A stretch of 14,213 bases of DNA from Gemmatimonadota bacterium (GTDB taxonomy: Bacteria; Gemmatimonadota; Gemmatimonadetes; Palauibacterales; Palauibacteraceae). Position 1 is the stretch's first letter, and the number at the start of each line of letters is the position of its first letter. The notes below the pieces were generated by a model that was not told the origin of the DNA, searched no databases, and worked only from the letters and a program-made list of their open reading frames with translations. Both the position numbers and the translations under genes were made by a program. This document shows positions 1 through 5,337 of this stretch, in pieces. The stretch covers positions 1 through 14,213 of the forward strand of contig JAOTWC010000011.1 in assembly GCA_029863105.1 (NCBI GenBank). The letters are read 5' to 3'.

Positions 1-1
1 G

Positions 2-364
2 ACGAATCCCCGCGCGGGTGACGCGCAGATCCTGAACCGCGTTCTGCTCAACCTCGTGTCGAACGCCGCCCAGGCGCTGCGGGAGGGAGGCAGGGTCCGG
101 CTCGAGGTCTGGGACGGTCCGGACGGGACGCTGGAGGCATCTGTTACGGACAACGGGCCGGAGGCGGACATCGACCGGATTCGGAAGGCGCTTCACGCCG
201 CGGTTAGAGGCGACTCGATCGCCGAGACGCGGGGTTGGACGCACGGGTTGGGTCTGTCGATCAGCGCGCGCCTCGTCGCGGCCGCAGGCGGGAGCCTGGA
301 CGTCGAGCCGGGAGAGCCCTGCGGAGCCCGGCTTCGGCTCAGCCTTCCGTTCGGCGTACTTTGA
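2..364 (+). CDS. Sensor histidine kinase, C-terminal ATPase domain (5' truncated)
   Basis: This is the last 120 codons of a gene that begins before the window. The reading frame is open from base 2, so the GTG at 56 is internal and not a start. The fragment is a GHKL ATPase domain as found in two-component sensor kinases. It has an N box (LNLVSNAAQAL) around residues 17-27, a D-x-G box (DNGPEAD), a G2 box (HGLGLSIS) and the closing strand GARLRLSLPF. In such kinases this domain binds ATP and phosphorylates a histidine in the preceding dimerisation domain, which is not visible here. The N box resembles NtrB-type kinases, but the sensor input and partner regulator cannot be told. The last 26 bases overlap the convergent dehydrogenase gene. 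Confidence 0.88.
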   Translation, partial: TNPRAGDAQILNRVLLNLVSNAAQALREGGRVRLEVWDGPDGTLEASVTDNGPEADIDRIRKALHAAVRGDSIAETRGWTHGLGLSISARLVAAAGGSLDVEPGEPCGARLRLSLPFGVL

Positions 365-1085
365 GGTGCTGCCCGCCGTCCACCCGTAGGATTTCGCCCG
401 TCACGAACGTCGCCCCGGCCAGATAGACCACCGCGGCCGCCACGTCGGCCGGCTCCCCCACCCGACCCAGTACCGTTCTTCGAGACGCTGCCGCGTGAGC
501 CGCGGCGTCATCCTCTCCATCGGGCAGCAGAACGGCGCCTGGTGCGACGGCATTCACACGCACGCGCGGAGCATAGGCTACGGCGAGGCCTTTCGTCAGA
601 CTGACCAGAGCGGCCTTGCTCGCCACGTAGGGGATATAGTTTGGCCAGGCCTCCGAGGCGCCCGTGTCCACGATGTTCACGATCGCGCCGCCCGTCGCAC
701 CTATCCGGCGGGCCGCCTGCTGCGCACACAGGAACGGCGCCCGAGCATTCAGGGCGAAGACCTTGTCCCAATCTGCGTCCGTCGCCTCCCGCGGATCGAC
801 CCTCGGGAAGATCGCCGCGTTGTTGACGAGCAGATCCAGACCTCCGAACACGTCGTCGGCCAGCTCGAAGGGCAGGGGGATCTGCGCGGGGTCCGCGAGG
901 TCGGCTCTGACGATCTCAACCCGTGAACCTTGTTCGCTGATGAGGCGGGCCACGTCCCTGGCTTCGGCCTCGGACGAATGATAGTGCAGTACGAGATCGT
1001 AACCCGCCTCGGCCAGCGCCTCCGCGATCGCCCGTCCCACACGCGTGGCGCCCCCCGTCACAAGCGCCCTGGAACGCGCTGTCAC
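339..1085 (-). CDS. SDR oxidoreductase, pteridine reductase (FolM/PTR1)-like
   Basis: A 248-residue NAD(P)H-dependent short-chain dehydrogenase of normal family length. The nucleotide-binding motif is TGGATRVG at residues 10-17, with the Arg typical of pteridine reductases, and NNAA lies at 88-91. The catalytic Tyr153 and Lys157 form YVASK. The usual catalytic Ser is replaced by Asp140 in IVNIVD, 13 residues before the Tyr. That is the arrangement of Leishmania PTR1 (Asp181/Tyr194/Lys198) and bacterial FolM, which reduce dihydropterins or dihydrofolate. The C-terminal VTGEILRVDGGQ is standard for SDRs. The start is GTG, and its bases overlap the stop codon of a 31-codon upstream ORF (GTGA), which suggests translational coupling. 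The 3' end overlaps the histidine kinase gene. Some proteins of this type are annotated simply as FabG-like, so the pterin substrate is inferred. Confidence 0.85.
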   Translation of the reverse strand: MTARSRALVTGGATRVGRAIAEALAEAGYDLVLHYHSSEAEARDVARLISEQGSRVEIVRADLADPAQIPLPFELADDVFGGLDLLVNNAAIFPRVDPREATDADWDKVFALNARAPFLCAQQAARRIGATGGAIVNIVDTGASEAWPNYIPYVASKAALVSLTKGLAVAYAPRVRVNAVAPGAVLLPDGEDDAAAHAAASRRTVLGRVGEPADVAAAVVYLAGATFVTGEILRVDGGQHLKVRRTEG

Positions 1086-1177
1086 GCGCGGGGCTCGCCC
1101 GCGAGGACGATCGCATCATCGGATGCCGCGTCGGCCTTCGCCGTGATGTCCACCGAACGCAAGGGAAGATGTCTCAT
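1082..1177 (-). CDS. Candidate 31-aa leader/small protein upstream of the SDR gene
   Basis: A short ORF that runs from an ATG at 1177 to a TGA whose bases overlap the GTG start of the dehydrogenase. A perfect Shine-Dalgarno sequence (AAGGAGG, 1184-1190) lies 6 bases upstream, much better than anything directly before the dehydrogenase start. The peptide begins MRHLPLRSVDITAK and ends LAGEPRA. It is hydrophilic, with no signal peptide or membrane segment, and I do not recognise a family. It may be a real small protein, or a translated leader that delivers ribosomes to the SDR start. The strong ribosome site plus the exact 4-base overlap make chance less likely, but conservation is untested. 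Confidence 0.5.
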   Translation of the reverse strand: MRHLPLRSVDITAKADAASDDAIVLAGEPRA

Positions 1178-1183
1178 CGCGAG

Positions 1184-1190
1184 CCTCCTT
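1184..1190 (-). promoter_or_regulatory. Perfect Shine-Dalgarno (AAGGAGG) for the small ORF
   Basis: The minus strand reads AAGGAGG here, 6 bases from the ATG at 1177. It is the strongest ribosome binding site noticed in the window and decides the start of the 31-codon ORF. The dehydrogenase GTG has no comparable site of its own. Confidence 0.65.
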
Positions 1191-1220
1191 GGCTCCGGCC
1201 AGACGCTTGTATGTGCAGAC

Positions 1221-1249
1221 TTGACCGGCCCAAACCTAACCGGTAGGCT
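1221..1249 (+). promoter_or_regulatory. Sigma70-like promoter of the apbE cassette
   Basis: A -35 hexamer TTGACC (1221-1226) and a -10 hexamer TAGGCT (1244-1249) are separated by exactly 17 bases. The predicted transcription start is near 1256, about 68 bases before the ATG at 1324. The Fur box begins immediately downstream and would cover the start site. On the minus strand, a weaker element (TCAACG, 17 bases, TAGGTT at 1233-1238) may form an overlapping divergent promoter for the small ORF and the dehydrogenase; this second call is much less certain. Confidence 0.6.
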
Positions 1250-1258
1250 GTTGTTCGT

Positions 1259-1279
1259 TGAGACTGATTATCAATGTCA
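1259..1279 (+). promoter_or_regulatory. Fur box (two overlapping 7-1-7 motifs)
   Basis: Bases 1259-1273 read TGAGACTGATTATCA, matching 12 of 14 defined positions of the Fur 7-1-7 consensus TGATAAT-N-ATTATCA, with the right half exact. A second register shifted by 6 bases (1265-1279, TGATTATCAATGTCA) matches 11 of 14. Two overlapping 7-1-7 motifs offset by 6 is the classic Fur-box layout. The element lies at about +4 to +24 of the predicted transcript, which is a repressing position. It stands out as AT-rich in GC-rich surroundings. Iron-dependent repression of the downstream cassette is the natural reading. Confidence 0.68.
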
Positions 1280-1323
1280 TCTACTGCGCGTTCGCGCCGT
1301 CCCGCACGCAGGGATCCACGCTC

Positions 1324-2409
1324 ATGATGCTCGCCGCAGCCAGACTCTGTCCACTTGCCTTCCTCGCGTGGCTTGCCGGCTGGCAGGTTCCTGCCCGAAT
1401 GGTGGAGCCCGCGGAGTGGTCGTGCAACGGCGACGCCGGGCCGCCGGTGCCTGCGATGGTATCCGTCGAGCGCGCGAACTGGCTCATGGGGACGGAGATG
1501 CGAGCCGTCGCCTGCGCCGAAACGCGGCAGATGGGGATAGCCGCGCTTGAAGCCGCGTTCGCGGCCATCCGAGAGGTAGAGAACCGACTCAGCACCTGGA
1601 GGCCCGATTCGGAGTTGTCGCGACTCAACAGCGCCGCACCCGGACACTGGGTGGAACTGTCCCCGACCACCCTCGCCCTCCTGGTCGAGGTCAGTGAGTG
1701 GTCGGTTCGGACACGGGGGACATTTGATCCGGCCGTTGGGGCACTCCTCGACGCGTGGGATGTGCGGGGTGCCGGACGCGTTCCGACGGATGAAGAAATT
1801 GTGCGTGCGCTCAACGCCACCGGGATTCGGCACCTCGACATCGATCAAGAACGGGGCCGGGTCCGGCGGTTGCGCGATATCCGGTTGGACGCCGGTGCGT
1901 TCGGCAAGGGTGCGGGCCTCCGGGCCGCCGCAGACGCTCTCCGTGGCGCCGCCGGTCTGCATACTGCCGTCATGGACTTCGGCGGACAGATCGAGATCGT
2001 GGCCCCGACCGGAGGGGGTGCAACGTGGGCGATAGACGTCGCAGATCCGAAACGGCGCGACAAGGCCGCGGCCAGGATTTACGTCGGTCCCGGATCAGTG
2101 GCCACGACCGGAGCATCGGAACGGTTCATCGAAACGGACGGACGGAGGTTCGGTCACGTGGTCGATCCCAGAAGCGGACGACCGGTTCCGGCCTGGGGAA
2201 GCGTCACCGTCGTCGCTTCGGATCCCGTGACAGCCGATGTCCTCTCCACGGCTCTGTTCGTCGTGGGCCCAGAGGAAGCCAGACACTGGAGCCGAACCCT
2301 CGAGGTTGGGGTGCTGCTGCAGAGCGGAGCCGGAACCGACCGCACCACGTTTCGTAACGAATTCCTGCATAGGTTGGAGAACCGAACTTCACAGGAGACC
2401 ACGGAGTAG
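1324..2409 (+). CDS. apbE: FAD:protein FMN transferase, exported
   Basis: ApbE-family flavin transferase of 361 residues. These enzymes move FMN from FAD onto a Thr or Ser of a target protein outside the cytoplasm, and need Mg2+. The ATG at 1324 is chosen because it opens a signal peptide (MMLAAARLCPLAFLAWLAGW) and has AGGGA 8 bases upstream; the TTG at 1258 lies inside the Fur box. Family landmarks are in order: MGTEM (55-59), STWRPDSELSRLN (90-102), FDPAVGALLDAW (134-145), DAGAFGKGAGLRAAADAL (189-206), MDFGGQI (217-223), ASERFIETDGRRFGHVVDP (264-282) and the metal-site segment TADVLSTALFVVG (303-315). There is no lipobox. The stop codon directly abuts the next ATG, so the genes are co-transcribed. 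The likely target is the FMN-binding protein two genes downstream. Confidence 0.93.
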   Translation: MMLAAARLCPLAFLAWLAGWQVPARMVEPAEWSCNGDAGPPVPAMVSVERANWLMGTEMRAVACAETRQMGIAALEAAFAAIREVENRLSTWRPDSELSRLNSAAPGHWVELSPTTLALLVEVSEWSVRTRGTFDPAVGALLDAWDVRGAGRVPTDEEIVRALNATGIRHLDIDQERGRVRRLRDIRLDAGAFGKGAGLRAAADALRGAAGLHTAVMDFGGQIEIVAPTGGGATWAIDVADPKRRDKAAARIYVGPGSVATTGASERFIETDGRRFGHVVDPRSGRPVPAWGSVTVVASDPVTADVLSTALFVVGPEEARHWSRTLEVGVLLQSGAGTDRTTFRNEFLHRLENRTSQETTE

Positions 2410-3816
2410 ATGAGCCAAATACATCGCCGGATTCGCCGCCAAGCCCGAATCCTCCGGATGCTGGCCACTCTGCTGCTCGCTGCGGCGGCGGTTCCCTCGA
2501 CTGCACGAGCTCAGGACATCGATGACCGAGTGCGCCAGTTGGAAGAGCAGGTGGCAGAGTTGCGAGGACTCCTTGAAGCGCGGGAGAACGCCGACCTGGC
2601 GGAGATCCGGCGCCAGATCGAGGCAATCACCACGGAAATCGAGATGCTTCGCCTCGGAACGGATCTGGTCCGGGCCGAGCGGAGCCGGTTCGGATTCGGA
2701 CCGGCGGCATCGAAAGTTTACTCATCTCCGCATGGCGTGTCCCTCGGCGGATACGGCGAGACGCTGTACGAGAATTTCTCGGCAGAGCGGGAGGACGGCT
2801 CTCCGTCATCCGCGAGAGACCAATTGGACGTTCTGCGAGCCATCGTCTATGCGGGCTACAAGTTCGATGATCGATTCCTGTTCAACTCGGAAATTGAGTT
2901 CGAACACGCTTCTACAGGCAGTGCCGGCAGTGCGTCCATCGAGTTCGCCTACCTCGACTACCTGTTTTCGGACAGAGCGGGAATTCGGGCGGGTCTCGTG
3001 TTGCTGCCTCTCGGGTTCCTCAACGAGCTGCACGAGCCGACCACGTGGCTCGGTACGGAACGACCGGTAGTCGAGAGCCGGATCATCCCATCGACCTGGC
3101 GGGAATCGGGCATCGGAGTGTTCGCCGAGTTTGACGGACTCGAGATTCGCGGTTTCCTGGTGAACGGTCTGGATGCGGTAGGCGGGGGAAGCTCGGAGGC
3201 CGGCGGGTTCAGCTCGGCGGGGATCCGCGGCGGACGCCAGAAGGGCTCGAAGGCCGTGGCGGAAGACTTCGGCTTTGCAGCCCGGGCAGACTATTCCGGC
3301 GTTCCGGGGCTTTCATTCGGGCTGTCGGGATACATCGGAGAATCGGGACAAGGTGCCGAGAATCCCTTGCGTCCGGGCGAAGAACTGGGTGTCCGGACCC
3401 TGATTGCGGAAGGGCACGCCGCGTACAAGGCGAACGGATGGGATCTCCGAGCCCTCGCTGCGTCTGCCGACATCAGCGACGTGGCGGCACTGAACACGGT
3501 CCGGGGACTCGTCGGCAGCGAGTCGGTTGGCGAGCGTCTGACCGGCTGGTATGTCCATGCCGGTTTCGACGTGTTGCGCTCAGTAGATACCCGAGTGGAA
3601 CTGATTCCGTACGTCCGCTATGAATCGGTGAACACGCAGGCGGACGTTCCGCTCGGATTCTCGGCCGATCCGGCGAACGATCTCGAAATCTGGACCATCG
3701 GCGCTGCTGTCCGACCGATTCCCCGAATCGTCCTCAAGGCCGACTATCAGCTGCAATCGAACCAGGCTCGGACCGGAGTGAACCAGTTCGACCTGTCACT
3801 CGGCTACATCTTTTGA
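2410..3816 (+). CDS. Outer-membrane beta-barrel (porin-like) protein with coiled-coil neck
   Basis: A 468-residue exported protein. The signal peptide covers about residues 1-34, with a basic start and cleavage likely at ARA-Q. Residues 36-85 form a heptad-rich coiled coil (VRQLEEQVAELRGLLEAREN region), as in trimeric porins that carry a periplasmic neck. From about 110 to the end, alternating strands rich in Gly, Tyr and Phe suggest a barrel, and the final residues LGYIF end in Phe as outer-membrane proteins usually do. It looks like the phosphate-selective porin O/P type, but the substrate is unknown. It follows apbE with no gap and its TGA overlaps the next TTG start. Within an iron-repressed flavin cassette it may pass an iron chelate or anchor electron transfer at the outer membrane. 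That role is inferred. Confidence 0.8.
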   Translation: MSQIHRRIRRQARILRMLATLLLAAAAVPSTARAQDIDDRVRQLEEQVAELRGLLEARENADLAEIRRQIEAITTEIEMLRLGTDLVRAERSRFGFGPAASKVYSSPHGVSLGGYGETLYENFSAEREDGSPSSARDQLDVLRAIVYAGYKFDDRFLFNSEIEFEHASTGSAGSASIEFAYLDYLFSDRAGIRAGLVLLPLGFLNELHEPTTWLGTERPVVESRIIPSTWRESGIGVFAEFDGLEIRGFLVNGLDAVGGGSSEAGGFSSAGIRGGRQKGSKAVAEDFGFAARADYSGVPGLSFGLSGYIGESGQGAENPLRPGEELGVRTLIAEGHAAYKANGWDLRALAASADISDVAALNTVRGLVGSESVGERLTGWYVHAGFDVLRSVDTRVELIPYVRYESVNTQADVPLGFSADPANDLEIWTIGAAVRPIPRIVLKADYQLQSNQARTGVNQFDLSLGYIF

Positions 3817-4391
3817 CCAACCGGAGGAACGGCGCGACCGGGGCGCTGTGCGCAGCGTGCCTTCTGTTCTCGGCAGGCGCCCTGCGACCTGTCCCGGCAT
3901 CCGGCCAGGTGCTGCTGACGCAGGATGAAGCGCTCCGATTGGCGTTCCCCGGATTTGTCGAGGTCGAGCGCCGCACCGCGTTTCTCGGCGAGGTGGAGAG
4001 GGCCCGCGTGGCCGATCTCGCCGGCAGCAAAGCGAGTGGAGCGCTGGTGACGTACTACGTCGGTCGCACGCCGGATGGGCCGGTCGGTGTCGCCTACTTC
4101 GATGTCCATCGCGTCCGAACGCTCCCCGAGGTGCTGATGGTCGTCGTAACGCCAACCGGACGTATCGATCGAATCGAGATCCTGCGTTTCGCAGAACCGC
4201 GCGAGTACATGGCCCCGGCTGGTTGGCTGGAGTTGTTCGAGGACCACGGTCTCGTCGGCGACCTGGCAAACAAGAACACCGTGGCCTGGATTACCGGCGC
4301 GACCCTGACGTCGCGTGCCGTGACCGATGCGGTGCGGCGTGTGCTCGCCGTTCACGAAATCCTCGATCCGTTGGGTGACGGAACACAGTGA
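3813..4391 (+). CDS. Secreted FMN-binding domain protein, flavinylation target
   Basis: A 192-residue protein with a signal peptide (about 1-31, ending VPASGQ) and a C-terminal FMN-binding domain like those of NqrC and RnfG. The motif TGATLTSRAV (161-170) matches the ApbE target consensus. FMN is expected to attach to Thr164, as to the Thr of SGAT in NqrC. No membrane helix follows the signal, so it is probably periplasmic and soluble. The start is TTG in a TTGA overlap with the porin stop; no good ribosome site precedes it, which fits re-initiation, and no ATG or GTG is available near the signal peptide. Its stop overlaps the GTG of the next gene. It lies two genes from apbE, and together they look like enzyme and substrate. 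Its likely job is carrying electrons through the periplasm. Confidence 0.85.
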   Translation: MTNRRNGATGALCAACLLFSAGALRPVPASGQVLLTQDEALRLAFPGFVEVERRTAFLGEVERARVADLAGSKASGALVTYYVGRTPDGPVGVAYFDVHRVRTLPEVLMVVVTPTGRIDRIEILRFAEPREYMAPAGWLELFEDHGLVGDLANKNTVAWITGATLTSRAVTDAVRRVLAVHEILDPLGDGTQ

Positions 4392-4984
4392 ATCCCTTCG
4401 AACGATGGAATCTCCGACTGGCTTCGTTGGCGATCATCGTCTCAGGGTTCGCCCTCCTGTGGATGAAATACGGCCTCGAGAGCACAGACCCATTCGCCGT
4501 GATCAACCATCCGCTGCAGCCGTGGGCGCTGAAATCGCACGTGCTGGTGGCGCCGGCGCTGGTGTTCGCCATAGGCCTGATCGCGAGACGGCACATCTGG
4601 AGGCACCTCGTTCGTCGTGTCGAGCCAGGCCGCGGGACAGGGTTGGCCACGCTGATCAGCCTCGTGCCCATGGCGGCCAGCGGATACGCGCTGCAGGTAA
4701 TCGTGTCGGAATCGTGGCGCACGGCCGCCGTCGTCACGCACGTTGCGTCCAGTGTGCTGTTCACGGTGGTCGTTCTGGCGCACTTTGTGTTGATGAGGGG
4801 CTACCTTCGCGAGCTGCAGGATGAAACTTTCTGCGAGCAGGTGCGAATGAAGGAGTCACTGGGGTTGGAGAGTGGGGAGCCATTGCGCTCTCGGAGGCAA
4901 CCGTCAGCGGCGCCAACTGGGGAGATCGATGAACGAGATTCTACGGAAGGAAATCTGGCGGAAGCTGGAAGGACTGCCCGATGA
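4388..4984 (+). CDS. Four-helix membrane protein, putative b-type cytochrome
   Basis: A 198-residue integral membrane protein with predicted helices at about 11-29, 46-66, 84-106 and 113-136, then a hydrophilic tail of about 60 residues. His118 and His132 lie 14 residues apart on the last helix, the spacing used by two-haem b-type cytochromes. His41, His51, His69 and His73 near the ends of helix 2 are possible partners. It resembles the small DUF4405/cytochrome b561-like proteins reported near FMN-binding domains, but I cannot assign the family firmly. The GTG start overlaps the stop of the FMN-binding gene (GTGA). It could pass quinol electrons to the periplasmic flavoprotein. The last 56 bases overlap the next gene if that starts at 4929. 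Confidence 0.7.
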   Translation: MNPFERWNLRLASLAIIVSGFALLWMKYGLESTDPFAVINHPLQPWALKSHVLVAPALVFAIGLIARRHIWRHLVRRVEPGRGTGLATLISLVPMAASGYALQVIVSESWRTAAVVTHVASSVLFTVVVLAHFVLMRGYLRELQDETFCEQVRMKESLGLESGEPLRSRRQPSAAPTGEIDERDSTEGNLAEAGRTAR

Positions 4985-5288
4985 CAAGGCGTACCAGGTT
5001 CTCGACTACATCAATTTCCTGAGGAGCCGGTACTCTGAGACGGATGGGACGGCCACGCCGTTTCAGCGCTTCGGCGAGCTGGTTCAGGGAACGATGCGCA
5101 AGGGCAAGGTCCCGGCCCGCGCGCTGCGCGAGACGATGAAGGTCATGGGGACGGCGGATCGCGTTCTTGGCAATCTGCGTGAGGCGGGGCGCGAATTTCT
5201 CGTGGAACTCGAGGGCGGACGTCCCGAACCGTCGGCACCGGAGCCCTCCCGGGACCCTCCCGAGTCGAGGGAGATCATCGTCGAGTAG
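4929..5288 (+). CDS. Small hypothetical protein, DUF2281-like N-terminus
   Basis: A 119-residue soluble protein. The N-terminal stretch (IWRKLEGLPDDKAYQVLDYI, then NFLRSRY) resembles DUF2281-type proteins, in which a LP-x(n)-VLDFI-FL helix pair is typical. The middle is basic and helical (MRKGKVPARALRETMKVMG) and the end is Pro/Glu rich. No catalytic motif is visible and the function is unknown. The ATG at 4929 is preferred over the GTG at 4872 because GGGGAGATCG precedes it and family similarity starts there. It overlaps the membrane protein gene by 56 bases and ends 49 bases before guaB, which has its own promoter. Confidence 0.7.
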   Translation: MNEILRKEIWRKLEGLPDDKAYQVLDYINFLRSRYSETDGTATPFQRFGELVQGTMRKGKVPARALRETMKVMGTADRVLGNLREAGREFLVELEGGRPEPSAPEPSRDPPESREIIVE

Positions 5289-5302
5289 TGCCCGAAACCA
5301 GG

Positions 5303-5331
5303 TTGACGCCCCCGGGTCGGCCGCCTACCCT
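5303..5331 (+). promoter_or_regulatory. Probable leaderless promoter of guaB
   Basis: TTGACG (5303-5308), a 17-base spacer and TACCCT (5326-5331) make a TTGAC/TAnnnT sigma70-type promoter. The last base of the -10 is only 6 bases from the A of the guaB ATG at 5338, so transcription should start at or next to the start codon. No purine-rich ribosome site exists between the -10 and the ATG, which agrees with a leaderless message. Confidence 0.6.
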
Positions 5332-5337
5332 ATCGCG

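Noticed and set aside
1258..1323. N-terminal extension of ApbE from the TTG at 1258
   Set aside because: The TTG lies inside the Fur box and only about 2 bases after the predicted transcription start; the extension would bury the signal peptide, which begins cleanly at the ATG at 1324.
930..1550. 206-codon plus-strand open frame across the SDR and apbE region
   Set aside because: It lies antisense to the SDR and out of frame over apbE, has no family features and is rich in Arg/Ser as shadow frames in GC-rich DNA are.
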